Shown in pieces: positions 53,061 through 62,007 of a stretch of 64,000 bases of DNA; the stretch's first letter is position 1, and each line of letters begins with the position of its first letter. The DNA is from Acinetobacter sp. C32I (GTDB lineage: Bacteria > Pseudomonadota > Gammaproteobacteria > Pseudomonadales > Moraxellaceae). The stretch covers positions 1,178,001 to 1,242,000 of the forward strand of contig NZ_CP098480.1 in the NCBI RefSeq assembly GCF_023702715.1. Reading direction: 5' to 3'. The position numbers and the translations under genes were made by a program. The notes under the pieces are model-generated. The model did not search any database, was not told where the DNA came from, and worked only from the letters and a program-made list of their open reading frames with translations.

Positions 53061-54212
53061 TTAGCAATAACCTTCTAAGCGCGTTAATGGTAATTTCTTA
53101 CCAATCGCTTTTTCAATTTCTGGTAAATAGAATGCATCATCTTCCGACAGGAAACTGATACTGACACCCTGCGCGCCAGCACGCCCAGTACGTCCAATAC
53201 GATGCACATAGTCATCTGACTGTTCAGGCAAGGTAAAGTTAATTACATGCGAAACACCATCCACATGAATACCACGACCCGCAACATCGGTTGCAATCAT
53301 AATATTGTTCTTACCTTGTTTGAATTGGTCTAGCATCTTTAAACGCTTATCCTGTGCAATTTCACCAGATAGCATGCCAACTTTATAGCCATCGCGTTTC
53401 AAATGATCGTATAAGCGACGCACTTGGTCTCGGCGATTGGCAAAGATCATGACTTTATCAATTGGTTCTTCACGCAAGATTTCTTGCAACAACTTATATT
53501 TATCTTGTTTAGCAACCACATACACACGCTGCTCAACGTCGTTATTGGTTTTTTGCTCAGGTTCAATTTCTACAGTAACCGGCTCAAATAACCATTGACG
53601 CGCTAGATTAAGCACATCATAGCTAAATGTTGCTGAGAACATTAAAGTTTGACGCTGCTCTTTAAATGGTGAATAACGAACAATTCTTTTAACAGATGGA
53701 ATGAAGCCCATATCAAGTAAACGGTCTGCCTCATCGATCACCAAGAATTCGATTTTATCCAACCAAACTTCTTTTTGTTCAACGAAATCAATCAAGCGTC
53801 CAGGCGTCGCAACAATAATATCAACAAAGTTACGATCCAACATTTTCTTTTGCTTTTCAAAATCCACCCCACCCAATAAGGTCACAAGGTGTAAATTTGA
53901 AAACTTCGTCAATGCTTGCGCATCACTTTCAATCTGTAATGCCAACTCACGTGTCGGTGCTAAAATCAATGCGCGCGGTTCACCACGGAAACGTTGCTCT
54001 TGAACTGGATTATTGAGTAGATCATTGATCACACTAATCAAAAAGGCAGCAGTTTTCCCTGTACCTGTTTGCGCTCGACCAATGGCATCATGCCCTGCTA
54101 ATGTATATTTTAAAACCTTTTGCTGAATTGGGGTCATTTTTGTAAAACCCAAAGCATCAATCGCTCTCTTCAGCTGCGGATGTAAATTTAAGGTTTCAAA
54201 ACCAGATGTCAT
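53061..54212 (-). CDS. rhlB: DEAD-box RNA helicase, RhlB-like
   Basis: A 383-residue two-domain RNA helicase core with no basic tail. Motifs run in order: TPIQQKVLKYTLAGHDAIG (Q motif), AQTGTGKTAAF (I, about residues 46-56), PTRELALQ (Ia), TPGRLIDF (Ib), VIDEADRLLDMGF (II), FSATFSY (III), IMIFANRRDQ (IV) and HRIGRTGRAG (VI). The RhlB assignment rests on EPEQKTN, GEIAQDKRLKMLDQF and the general alignment; RhlE remains possible. The ATG at 54212 opens MTSGFETLNL; the 20 codons upstream are unlikely. It lies next to a cold-shock gene. Confidence 0.9.
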   Translation of the reverse strand: MTSGFETLNLHPQLKRAIDALGFTKMTPIQQKVLKYTLAGHDAIGRAQTGTGKTAAFLISVINDLLNNPVQEQRFRGEPRALILAPTRELALQIESDAQALTKFSNLHLVTLLGGVDFEKQKKMLDRNFVDIIVATPGRLIDFVEQKEVWLDKIEFLVIDEADRLLDMGFIPSVKRIVRYSPFKEQRQTLMFSATFSYDVLNLARQWLFEPVTVEIEPEQKTNNDVEQRVYVVAKQDKYKLLQEILREEPIDKVMIFANRRDQVRRLYDHLKRDGYKVGMLSGEIAQDKRLKMLDQFKQGKNNIMIATDVAGRGIHVDGVSHVINFTLPEQSDDYVHRIGRTGRAGAQGVSISFLSEDDAFYLPEIEKAIGKKLPLTRLEGYC

Positions 54213-54270
54213 ATATGCTCTCGAACCATCAACGACCAAAAGAAAGTCGCTATTATAAACCATAAAAAAC

Positions 54271-54302
54271 AAAAACGCCCCAAATTACATTGGAGCGTTT
54301 TT
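54271..54302 (-). terminator. terminator after the cold-shock gene
   Basis: AAAAACGC-CCAA and TTGG-GCGTTTTT arms with single bulges around ATTACA, on the minus strand between the cold-shock gene and rhlB. Confidence 0.8.
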
Positions 54303-54323
54303 ATATTGCGTTAAGGCAACAAA

Positions 54324-54536
54324 TTAGTCTAAAGGCTGAACGTTTTCAGCTTGGAAACCTTTTTGTCCTTGAACAACACTGAATTCTACGCGTTGGCCGT
54401 CACGTAAAGAACGGTGGCCATCACCCATAATTGCGCGGAAATGAACAAATACGTCATCACCACCATTACGCTGAATAAAACCAAAGCCTTTAGTGTCGTT
54501 AAACCACTTTACTACGCCTTGTTCACGAGCTGTCAT
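54324..54536 (-). CDS. cold-shock protein, CspA family
   Basis: A 70-residue OB-fold protein. RNP1 is KGFGFIQ (about residues 16-22) and RNP2 is VFVHFRAI (about 30-37), which bind single-stranded RNA and DNA. It ends [11 protein letters not shown]. Family members melt RNA structure in the cold or act as general RNA chaperones. It has a long AT-rich leader upstream, as cold-shock genes do, and lies beside an RNA helicase gene. Confidence 0.95.
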   Translation of the reverse strand: MTAREQGVVKWFNDTKGFGFIQRNGGDDVFVHFRAIMGDGHRSLRDGQRVEFSVVQGQKGFQAENVQPLD

Positions 54537-54887
54537 AAGTCAATCCTCAGATATTGAAAGATAAGGACCTTCCGGTGTTGCAAACAGCAGAGCCAACAAG
54601 GTTTTAAAATATTTATAATTTTAAAGCTTGTAATCATTCTGTAAAACTATCAACAATTTCCGGTTACATCCATTTGTTATAGAGCTTAAAACAATTAAAT
54701 TGTATTAAACAACTTTCTAAAACGCATCGAGCTTATCATGGGTTTATCACAATTAATAGAAGTTTTTTTAGTTATTCAGGATATTTCTATCTGTTTTTTT
54801 CAATAATTTAGCTAATTTTTTAATGAAATTTTCCTCTCAAAAATTACGCAAAAATTTGTTAAGATAATTCTGAATAAAGTGATTTAA
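54537..54887. other. leader and promoter region of the cold-shock gene, and upstream region of tusA
   Basis: About 350 bases between divergent genes, AT-rich. On the minus strand a GAGG ribosome binding site lies eight bases before the csp ATG. An inverted repeat TTTAAAAT / ATTTTAAA (54603-54610, 54618-54625) lies about 70 bases upstream of that ATG, within a likely 5' leader. No named cold-box or riboswitch could be confirmed by eye. Confidence 0.5.
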
Positions 54888-55133
54888 ATGAATATGACCG
54901 ACACACCCGATACTCTCATCATTATTGATGCCTTAGGGCAACCCTGCCCAATGCCATTGTTAATGCTAAAGCGCGCACTAAAGAAAGCTGATGGTACACA
55001 GCATTATTTATTAAAGTCCTCTGACCCACACAGTGAAATTGATGTAACACGATATTGCCAAATTCAGCAACTTCAATGCCAGACACAAAAAATTTCAGAC
55101 AATGAATTTCACTATTTAATTGAATCTATGTGA
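54888..55133 (+). CDS. tusA: TusA-family sulfur carrier
   Basis: An 81-residue TusA/SirA fold protein with the family motif GQPCPMPLLMLKRALKK (about residues 18-34), in which the first cysteine carries persulfide. TusA relays sulfur for 2-thiouridine in tRNA and other sulfur uses. The ATG at 54888 is chosen for AAAGTG upstream; one two codons later would also fit. It stands 131 bases before rpoH on the same strand, and no other tus gene is near. Confidence 0.85.
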   Translation: MNMTDTPDTLIIIDALGQPCPMPLLMLKRALKKADGTQHYLLKSSDPHSEIDVTRYCQIQQLQCQTQKISDNEFHYLIESM

Positions 55134-55264
55134 TTCTTTGCTAAACTCTTGGTAAAGATAAAATAGTTAACTTTACATTTCTATACTCAAATTTCCTTAG
55201 TGATGAAGAACATTCGCATTAAGATGAAATTGTTGACTTAAATACCATCCTATAAGGAGACTCC

Positions 55265-56134
55265 ATGACTACTGACAGCAGCAATCAATTGATGCCCCTG
55301 TCATTGTCTGCGCCAGGTGTAAACCTTGGTGCATATATCAGCACTGTCAATCAAATTCCAATTTTAACGGCCGAGCAGGAAAAAGAACTTGCTGAGCGTT
55401 ATTATTATGACCAAGACCTTGATGCTGCCAAACTATTGGTAATGTCACATCTACGCTTTGTGGTACATATTGCACGCAGCTATGCAGGTTACGGATTGCC
55501 ACAAGGTGATCTCATTCAAGAAGGTAACCTTGGATTAATGAAAGCGGTAAAACGCTTCGATCCCAATATGGGTGTTCGCTTAGTTTCTTTTGCCGTGCAC
55601 TGGATTAAAGCCGAAATACATGAATATGTGATTCGTAACTGGCGTATTGTCAAAATCGCAACAACCAAGGCACAACGTAAATTATTCTTTAACTTACGTA
55701 GTCTTAAAAAATCAAGCAAACGACTCACTTTGGAAGAAGCGAAATCGATTGCCAATGATTTGAATGTAACACCAGAGCAAGTGCTTGAAATGGAAGGTCG
55801 TTTAACCGCTTACGATGCTGCTTTTGAAGCTCAAGGCGATGATGATGACGATACACCACATACCGCTCCTGCACTCTATCTCGAAGATAATCGTTACGAT
55901 CCAGCTCGACTAGTTGAAGAAGAAGATTACGAAGAGCAAAGCACTACAGCCTTGCATGAGGCAATGGATCAGCTTGACGATCGCTCACGGAATATTTTAC
56001 AACGCCGCTGGTTAGATGATGACAAATCAACCTTGCATGAATTGGCTGCAGAATATAATGTTTCCGCAGAACGTATTCGCCAGCTTGAAAAAAATGCAAT
56101 GGAAAAAATCAAAACCGCCATGTCAGCAAGTTAA
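55265..56134 (+). CDS. rpoH: RNA polymerase heat-shock sigma factor (sigma-32)
   Basis: A 289-residue sigma-70-family factor. Region 2 has [41 protein letters not shown]; the RpoH box [13 protein letters not shown] (about residues 137-149) marks sigma-32 specifically; region 4.2 is [29 protein letters not shown]. It controls heat-shock genes, and translation is thermally regulated in E. coli. AAGGAG lies just before the ATG. A terminator follows. Confidence 0.96.
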   Translation: MTTDSSNQLMPLSLSAPGVNLGAYISTVNQIPILTAEQEKELAERYYYDQDLDAAKLLVMSHLRFVVHIARSYAGYGLPQGDLIQEGNLGLMKAVKRFDPNMGVRLVSFAVHWIKAEIHEYVIRNWRIVKIATTKAQRKLFFNLRSLKKSSKRLTLEEAKSIANDLNVTPEQVLEMEGRLTAYDAAFEAQGDDDDDTPHTAPALYLEDNRYDPARLVEEEDYEEQSTTALHEAMDQLDDRSRNILQRRWLDDDKSTLHELAAEYNVSAERIRQLEKNAMEKIKTAMSAS

Positions 56135-56145
56135 AATCGAATCAA

Positions 56146-56174
56146 ACACAAGGGCTTTAATGCCCTTTTGTTTT
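56146..56174 (+). terminator. terminator after rpoH
   Basis: ACAAGGGC and GCCCTTTTGT arms around TTTAAT, then TTTT, about fifteen bases after the rpoH stop. Confidence 0.75.
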
Positions 56175-56241
56175 ATCTGGCTTTGTTTAAGCACCCGAAT
56201 ATGTTAACTTTGTTCATCAAATTTCCAGTTCCATTATCATT

Positions 56242-56607
56242 ATGTGGATAGCTATCTCGGCGCTTAACCTTGCGCTTGCAGTTATGTTGGGTGCTTTTGG
56301 TGCTCATGGACTCAAATCTTTTGCAACCCCAGAACAACTTACTTGGTGGGGTACAGCAACTCAATACTTTTTCTATCATGCGATTGGTTTGCTTATCTTA
56401 GGCGTCCTGCATAAAACTACAGCAACATTTCCAATAAAAATTCCTTTTATTTTGATCCAAATTGGTATCATCTTTTTCTGCGGTTCGTTGTACATTATGG
56501 CGCTCGGCCTACCGCGCATTTTAGGTGCGATTACACCGATTGGCGGTGCGTTTATGATAGCGGGCTGGCTGTTACTCGCATGGCAAGCAATCAAGCATGC
56601 GAAATAA
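56242..56607 (+). CDS. DUF423 family membrane protein (YgdD-like)
   Basis: A 121-residue protein of four hydrophobic helices. The family signature is at the N-terminus: ALNLALAVMLGAFGAHGLK (residues about 7-25), then TATQYFFYHAIGLL with a conserved histidine, and FCGSLYIMALG. The function is unknown; YgdD relatives are small inner-membrane proteins. The ATG at 56242 follows a weak site. Nine bases separate it from thiS, so it may be the first gene of the thiamine pair's operon. Confidence 0.88.
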   Translation: MWIAISALNLALAVMLGAFGAHGLKSFATPEQLTWWGTATQYFFYHAIGLLILGVLHKTTATFPIKIPFILIQIGIIFFCGSLYIMALGLPRILGAITPIGGAFMIAGWLLLAWQAIKHAK

Positions 56608-56616
56608 GGATTGATC

Positions 56617-56814
56617 ATGCACATCTATTTAAATGGCGAGTCAATAGACACGTCTTGTGAAAACCTACAGCAATTGATTCAGAATTTAGCCTTAGAAGGC
56701 AAACGCTTTGCTGTAGAGAAGAACCAACAGATTATTCCGAAAAGTAGACTTGAGCAAACGACAATTGCTCCTGAAGATCGTATTGAAATTATTCAAGCTG
56801 TTGGTGGCGGCTAA
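56617..56814 (+). CDS. thiS: sulfur carrier protein ThiS
   Basis: A 65-residue ubiquitin-like sulfur carrier ending in the required diglycine (EIIQAVGGG). It is adenylated and thiocarboxylated at the C-terminus, then gives sulfur to ThiG for the thiazole ring. The ATG at 56617 has AAGGA six bases upstream; the TTG two codons earlier is not used. It lies 23 bases before thiG, the classical pairing. Confidence 0.93.
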   Translation: MHIYLNGESIDTSCENLQQLIQNLALEGKRFAVEKNQQIIPKSRLEQTTIAPEDRIEIIQAVGGG

Positions 56815-56837
56815 TCGGCTAAAAATGGAGTAAGCCC

Positions 56838-57623
56838 ATGCAAGATTCCCCTTTAATTGTTGGTTCACGTACTTTCCAATCTCGTTTATTGGTCGGAACT
56901 GGTAAATATAAAGATCTCAATGAAACTGATTTAGCCATTCAAGCCAGTGGCGCTGAAATTGTCACCGTTGCAATTCGTCGTGTAAACATTGGTCAACATG
57001 CAGATCAACCGAATTTGCTTTCAGTGATTCCACCTGAGAAATACACGATTTTGCCAAATACAGCAGGTTGTTTTGATGCCGATAGCGCGATTCGTACCTG
57101 TATGCTGGCACGTGAACTGCTTGATGGTCACAATTTGGTGAAGTTAGAAGTACTTGGTGATGAAAAAACCTTATACCCAAATATCACTGCAACACTGAAA
57201 GCAGCACAAACCCTGATTGATGATGGCTTTGAAATCATGGTCTATACCTCGGATGACCCCATTGTTGCTCAAGAACTTGAAAGTATGGGCTGTGTTGCGA
57301 TCATGCCTTTGGGTAGTTTGATTGGTTCTGGCCTTGGTATTTTGAATCCACACACCATTTCCATCATCAAAGAAAATGCCAAAGTCCCTGTTTTAGTGGA
57401 TGCAGGTGTTGGCACAGCCAGTGACGCTGCCATTGCAATGGAACTCGGTTGTGACGGCGTATTAATGAATACAGCAATTGCTGCTGCTCAAAATCCAATT
57501 TTGATGGCTTCTGCCATGAAAAAAGCGGTTGAAGCAGGTCGTGAAGCGTTTTTAGCGGGTCGTATGCCGCGTAAGCGTATGGCGAATGCAAGCTCACCTG
57601 AGACAGGTTATTTCTTTAAGTAA
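56838..57623 (+). CDS. thiG: thiazole synthase ThiG
   Basis: A 261-residue TIM-barrel enzyme that makes thiazole phosphate from deoxyxylulose 5-phosphate, dehydroglycine and ThiS thiocarboxylate. Marks are [36 protein letters not shown] (about residues 72-88), LVKLEVLGD (the Schiff-base lysine), and the phosphate loops [12 protein letters not shown] and [18 protein letters not shown]. It is co-transcribed with thiS. No thiO or thiH is next to it. Confidence 0.96.
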   Translation: MQDSPLIVGSRTFQSRLLVGTGKYKDLNETDLAIQASGAEIVTVAIRRVNIGQHADQPNLLSVIPPEKYTILPNTAGCFDADSAIRTCMLARELLDGHNLVKLEVLGDEKTLYPNITATLKAAQTLIDDGFEIMVYTSDDPIVAQELESMGCVAIMPLGSLIGSGLGILNPHTISIIKENAKVPVLVDAGVGTASDAAIAMELGCDGVLMNTAIAAAQNPILMASAMKKAVEAGREAFLAGRMPRKRMANASSPETGYFFK

Positions 57624-57636
57624 GATAAGAAAAAGC

Positions 57637-57662
57637 AAAGGGAGCTGTTGGCTCCCTTTTTT
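57637..57662. terminator. terminator between thiG and a convergent gene
   Basis: AAAGGGAGC and GCTCCCTTT arms around TGTTG, followed by a T run. Confidence 0.88.
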
Positions 57663-57686
57663 AATCGCCAAAACACTCATTTCTTT

Positions 57687-58379
57687 CTAGCATTTTAATG
57701 CTATCTGTAATGAGCTTTTTATATCATTCACAATATATTTTGGTGCAAGGATAAATAAAAGCATTTCAGCCCAATACGGTTCACTCTTCGCATACACTTC
57801 CATCGATAATTTTTTCATTAATTGGCAATAATCATGATAAGCAATGCGATGAGTTTTATAGTTCACAGGACCATCAAACAAATTAAAAATCGTATTAAGT
57901 TCATATTGAGTTATATCAGCATTCCTTCCAATCGGCTGAGGATAAAATTCCTTTAATGTTGAATATTTAAACAACAACCAGTTTAAAGAATAAATGACTC
58001 TGGAATCATAAACTGCATAAGCCTGATGATCCATAAATGATGCTACTTTTGATAAAGAAGAGATCACTGAAAAAGTAGTTCTTGTTAAAGCACCTTTTGT
58101 AAGTTCACTTTCAAATTTAAGCAATAACAGGTCATTTTTAGGATTTTGCTTAAAAGAACGTATACCTCCCCACTCTCGAATCAACCAATACCGACCAGCT
58201 AAATCATCTGAATTCAATAAAGAATTGAAATTATGTTTTAAATAAATATTTTGCTCAAATATGGAGGCAAGATGCACAGGGATTGGTAATGGATTACTTT
58301 CTGGCAACTCCCATATAAAATATTTTTCTAACGGATGCTGTTTAGCTAGCTCTTTCAATGTTTGAATTAGCTGGTCCAT
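57687..58379 (-). CDS. soluble protein of unknown function
   Basis: A 230-residue protein without signal peptide or membrane segment. I do not recognise a named family. Distinct stretches are RYWLIREWGGIRSFKQNPKN (about residues 63-82), ISSLSKVASFMDHQAYAVYDSRVIYSLNWLL in the centre with a D-S-R triad of conserved look, and a C-terminal YWAEMLLFILAPKYIV. It is slightly more AT-rich than its neighbours. It starts 13 bases after the HD-domain gene upstream, so the two are likely co-transcribed. Confidence 0.7.
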   Translation of the reverse strand: MDQLIQTLKELAKQHPLEKYFIWELPESNPLPIPVHLASIFEQNIYLKHNFNSLLNSDDLAGRYWLIREWGGIRSFKQNPKNDLLLLKFESELTKGALTRTTFSVISSLSKVASFMDHQAYAVYDSRVIYSLNWLLFKYSTLKEFYPQPIGRNADITQYELNTIFNLFDGPVNYKTHRIAYHDYCQLMKKLSMEVYAKSEPYWAEMLLFILAPKYIVNDIKSSLQIALKC

Positions 58380-58392
58380 GATTCTCTCAATT

Positions 58393-59013
58393 CTAAATGT
58401 TTAATATTCGATTTAAATTTTGCTTCGCCCTTTGCTCAAAATTCTGTTGAAAATATTCCGTTTGATATAACGGTTCAGTCAGATAAAAATGCGCTAGAAC
58501 TTCTTTTCTTTTAATAGAATAGATATCTGGATCAACCCACTCATACTCTTTTTGAATCTGTTGCTCATATTCCGCAAAACGCGCTGGCGAAGCCGCTAGA
58601 ATCGCCAAATCAATATCCAGTAAAAATTGTAAATCTAGCTCATTCGTTACTTCATGCTTTTGCGTCGCAATAATCCATCGCTTTATCTTTTCAACCATAT
58701 CGGCTGATAAATCTAGAGCAAAATACCGCCCAAATAGCTCTGCACTTTCCAACTCATTATTTTTTGCTTGCGGATCATAGACCACATCATGAAACCAGAG
58801 TGCTAACTCAACTGAATAGGCATCATTTAAATCAGCTCGAATCGAGTCGACTAGAACCAGACATTCATATAAATGCTGAACCGTATGATAAGCCCGCTGC
58901 TTTTCATTATAGGCGGCAATCAACTTATTAAAAACTTTCTGCGGTTCAGAAAAATGATAATGCTGATGCAGCTCAAACCATGATTTTTCTAATGAAGTTA
59001 AATATTGCGGCAT
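58393..59013 (-). CDS. HD-superfamily metal-dependent phosphohydrolase
   Basis: A 206-residue protein with a degenerate HD fold. Metal-site residues appear as RAYHTVQHLYECL (histidines), ELALWFHDVVYDPQAKNNELESAELF (the HD pair and ENE-like glutamates) and LLDIDLAILAA (aspartate). This fits the COG4339 group, whose substrate is unknown. The ATG at 59013 is in a clean context. It is nine bases downstream of a small unknown gene. Confidence 0.82.
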   Translation of the reverse strand: MPQYLTSLEKSWFELHQHYHFSEPQKVFNKLIAAYNEKQRAYHTVQHLYECLVLVDSIRADLNDAYSVELALWFHDVVYDPQAKNNELESAELFGRYFALDLSADMVEKIKRWIIATQKHEVTNELDLQFLLDIDLAILAASPARFAEYEQQIQKEYEWVDPDIYSIKRKEVLAHFYLTEPLYQTEYFQQNFEQRAKQNLNRILNI

Positions 59014-59022
59014 TGCTCATCC

Positions 59023-59286
59023 TCATAGGATTTCTTTATTCAGCCACTTTGCCAATGATTCAGCATCTTTACGCTCTAAAAAAAGCTGATACAAAGTACA
59101 GGAACCAAACTCATGTTTTAGTTCCTGCTGGCGCATAGGATGATTACCAAATCGGAATCGTCGAGTACCGTCTCGATCAAGCGGCAATGCATACACCCCG
59201 TAACTTCGAGGTTCGGTCAGGTGTCCTTTGACACAAACTTGATCAGACGATATCGCGTGTTTTAATAAATGTTCTTTGGTTAACAT
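59023..59286 (-). CDS. small protein of unknown function
   Basis: An 87-residue basic soluble protein. It shows SYGVYALPLDRDGTRRFRFGNHPMRQQELKHEFG, with an arginine-rich patch that could bind nucleic acid or a phosphate, and ends in a helix. No family was recognised. The ATG at 59286 is followed by only 21 bases to the yaaA stop on the upper side, so it is probably part of a unit with yaaA, the HD gene and the gene at 57687. Confidence 0.65.
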   Translation of the reverse strand: MLTKEHLLKHAISSDQVCVKGHLTEPRSYGVYALPLDRDGTRRFRFGNHPMRQQELKHEFGSCTLYQLFLERKDAESLAKWLNKEIL

Positions 59287-59307
59287 CCCATCCTACCTAG
59301 GGCAAAA

Positions 59308-60090
59308 CTAAGCTGCGTGCTGTTCATCTCGCTTAAAGACCAATTCTTTATTCGATGAACTTTCAGCATCAAAGTAATACCCTTCACTATCAAATGCTTT
59401 TAATTGTTCTACTTGGCTTAATTTATTTTCAATCAAGTATCTCGCCATCAACCCACGCGCTTTTTTCGCATAGAAACTGATGACTTTATATTTTCCGTTC
59501 TTCTGATCCAAGAATACAGGCTTGATAATTTCTGCCTGAATTTTCTTTTCATTCACAGATTTATAATATTCGTCAGAGGCCAAATTTACCAACACTTTTG
59601 CATCAATTTCAGCTAAATCTTGGTTAATTTGATCGGTGATAATACTACCCCAGAATTCATATAGATTATGACCACGGGTATTTTTTAGTTTAGTGCCCAT
59701 TTCCAAACGGTATGGCATCATCAAGTCTAAAGGACGTAATAAACCGTATAAACCAGACAACATGCGTAAATGCTGTTGGGCAAAATCAATATCTTGATCT
59801 TTTAAATGATAAGCATCTAAACCGGTATACACATCTCCCTTAAACGCAAATAAGGCCTGACGTGCATTGGAAAAATCAAAATCTGCATTCCAGTCACGGA
59901 AACGTTCTACATTTAAATTGGCAATTTTCTCGCTCACGGTCATCAACGATACAATTTCACTTGCAGAAAGCTTGCGACAAACATCAATCAATTGTTGTGA
60001 TTGCGCCAACAAACGGGGTTGAGTATGTGTATCTGTAGGAAGTGCTGTGGTGTAATCGAGTGTTTTAGCAGGAGAAATTAAAGCAAGCAT
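59308..60090 (-). CDS. yaaA: peroxide-stress protein YaaA
   Basis: A 260-residue DUF328 protein. It begins [12 protein letters not shown], typical of the family, and continues with IGR-like helices, [15 protein letters not shown] (about residues 70-84), [25 protein letters not shown] (about 100-124) and [18 protein letters not shown]. In E. coli YaaA lowers free iron during peroxide stress, and the fold binds DNA. The ATG at 60090 matches relatives; a TTG two codons earlier was rejected. Confidence 0.93.
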   Translation of the reverse strand: MLALISPAKTLDYTTALPTDTHTQPRLLAQSQQLIDVCRKLSASEIVSLMTVSEKIANLNVERFRDWNADFDFSNARQALFAFKGDVYTGLDAYHLKDQDIDFAQQHLRMLSGLYGLLRPLDLMMPYRLEMGTKLKNTRGHNLYEFWGSIITDQINQDLAEIDAKVLVNLASDEYYKSVNEKKIQAEIIKPVFLDQKNGKYKVISFYAKKARGLMARYLIENKLSQVEQLKAFDSEGYYFDAESSSNKELVFKRDEQHAA

Positions 60091-60214
60091 AATCAATCAA
60101 AATAAATTTATCTTGGTGAAACTATAACAGTTGATAATTTTTAATGCCAATTCGTGTTCTCGTTCAGTTTTATCGGTAAAATAGTGGATTCTTCCATTAT
60201 CCATTGCGTATCTT

Positions 60215-60844
60215 ATGTCTGAGCAATTATTCATCCAAGGTCCTGTTGGTCAAATCGAAATGTTTGTTGATCAACCCCAAGGTGAAATCACAGGTTTTGC
60301 TGTCGTCTGCCACCCACATCCTTTGCAAGGTGGTACACCGCATCATAAAGTCCCTGTTTTACTGGCTCAGATTTTTAATGAAATGGGGTGTGTGGTATAC
60401 CGCCCTAGCTTCCGTGGTTTAGCTGGCAGTGAAGGTACTCACGACCAAGGGCATGGCGAAACCGATGATATTATGGCTGTGATTGAATATGCCCGTGCAA
60501 AACATGCAGGCTTAACCTTCTATGCAGGTGGTTTCAGTTTCGGCTCTCATGTGCTCGCAAAATGCCAAGCGCAACTTAGCAATGAGTTACGTCCAAAGCA
60601 ATTGGTATTATGTGGCTTACCTACAGGTTCTGTGGTGGATTTACGCCACTACACAACTCCTGCAATTGACGGCGATATCTTATTTGTACATGGTGAACAA
60701 GATGACATTACCCTGCTCTCAGATATGATCGCGTGGGCAAAGCCACAGAAACATCCGATCACGATTCTGCCAGGCGCCAATCACTTCTTTACTGGTTATC
60801 TAAAACAATTACGTCAAGTGATTGCTCGCTTTTTAAAACTGTAG
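60215..60844 (+). CDS. alpha/beta hydrolase, COG2945 type
   Basis: A 209-residue short alpha/beta-hydrolase. VVCHPHPLQGGTPHHKV is the characteristic N-terminal block of this group (about residues 30-46), followed by YRPSFRGLAGSEG, the nucleophile GGFSFGSHV (about 109-117), the acid in HGEQDDITL and the histidine in GANHFFTG. It is cytosolic, with unknown substrate. Divergent from yaaA, with 124 bases between. Confidence 0.85.
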   Translation: MSEQLFIQGPVGQIEMFVDQPQGEITGFAVVCHPHPLQGGTPHHKVPVLLAQIFNEMGCVVYRPSFRGLAGSEGTHDQGHGETDDIMAVIEYARAKHAGLTFYAGGFSFGSHVLAKCQAQLSNELRPKQLVLCGLPTGSVVDLRHYTTPAIDGDILFVHGEQDDITLLSDMIAWAKPQKHPITILPGANHFFTGYLKQLRQVIARFLKL

Positions 60845-60936
60845 ACTTAACAACAAATTACTAAGAAAAATATACGTGTTTTGAATCCAATGTCTGTTAT
60901 ATCAATATAGATGTACAGACACCAGGTTCTTTAATA

Positions 60937-62007
60937 ATGAAATTCAATAAAAAACAGGGACTTTTTTTAAAGCAAACCATTGAGCAGTGGCAACAGCAAG
61001 GCACGATTACGCCTGATGTAGCCAACGAGTTAAAGCAGAGTTTTTCGATTCGACCTTTCGACTGGGAACGATTAGCAAAATACTCATTCTGGATTTCAAT
61101 GATTTGTGCTGTGATCGCGATTGCCGCAATTACTGCCGACAAGTTCTTGATGGAACTGATCGAAAAACTCTTTATTGACTCCAAAATCATTCCTTGTCTG
61201 ATTTTTGCTGCGGTTGCTGCAGCTTTTTATGGCTTTGCCTATCATCGACGCAAGACCAAACCCTTACATCAATTTAGCAATGAAGCGATTATTTTTGCAG
61301 GCGTGCTGTCTACCGCGGCGTCTGTCGCCTATTTCGGCCAAGCGATTGATACAGGCAGTGGGCATTTCTCTTTATTATTCCTGCTCTCCACCATTATTTA
61401 TGCAGCACTTGCCTTCTGGTTCCCCTCTAAACTGATTTGGGTGTTCTCACTGCTTTCGCTCGGTTCATGGTTTGGGACGGAAACTGGCTATATGTCGGGC
61501 TGGGGTGCTTATTATCTGGGGATGAACTTCCCTCTACGCTTTGTCTTGTTTGGCGGTGTATTGATTGGCTTAAGTCTGCTGTTTAAACGCTATGTGCATT
61601 TTAAGGAATTTGCTCATTCAACCTATGTCATGGGCCTGCTGTATCTATTTATTGCCCTATGGATTCTCTCAATCTTTGGCAATTATGGTGACTTAGGGAG
61701 TTGGTATAGCGTCAAGCAATATGAGCTGTTACATTGGGGCGTACTATTCGCGTTTATTGCCATCATCGCAATTGTCTATGGTTTAAAACATGATGATGCC
61801 ACCTCACGAGGTTTTGGTATCACCTTCTTATTTATTAACCTCTACACCAAGTATTTTGAGTTCTTTTGGAATGGCATGCACAAAGCTATTTTCTTTATCT
61901 TGCTCGCTGCATCTTTCTGGTGGATTGGCCGACATGCTGAAAAACTCTGGAACTTAGAGTTTTTACCCAGCCAACCCCAAATAAAGAAAGATCATCCAGC
62001 TGAATGA
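60937..62007 (+). CDS. DUF2157 multi-pass membrane protein
   Basis: A 356-residue protein. Residues 1-50 are soluble: QGLFLKQTIEQWQQQGTITPDVANELKQSF, the DUF2157 helical cap. About nine hydrophobic helices follow, with AIIFAGVLSTAASVAYFGQAI and GYMSGWGAYYLGMNFPLRFVLF as family-like loops. The function is unknown. The stop codon abuts the rtcR stop, with no bases between the convergent genes. Confidence 0.82.
   Translation: MKFNKKQGLFLKQTIEQWQQQGTITPDVANELKQSFSIRPFDWERLAKYSFWISMICAVIAIAAITADKFLMELIEKLFIDSKIIPCLIFAAVAAAFYGFAYHRRKTKPLHQFSNEAIIFAGVLSTAASVAYFGQAIDTGSGHFSLLFLLSTIIYAALAFWFPSKLIWVFSLLSLGSWFGTETGYMSGWGAYYLGMNFPLRFVLFGGVLIGLSLLFKRYVHFKEFAHSTYVMGLLYLFIALWILSIFGNYGDLGSWYSVKQYELLHWGVLFAFIAIIAIVYGLKHDDATSRGFGITFLFINLYTKYFEFFWNGMHKAIFFILLAASFWWIGRHAEKLWNLEFLPSQPQIKKDHPAE

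Noticed and set aside
55134..55264. Heat-shock type promoter before rpoH
   Set aside because: A TTGACT and a TATAAG occur, but only 12 bases apart, and no sigma-32 or sigma-E consensus could be placed with confidence.
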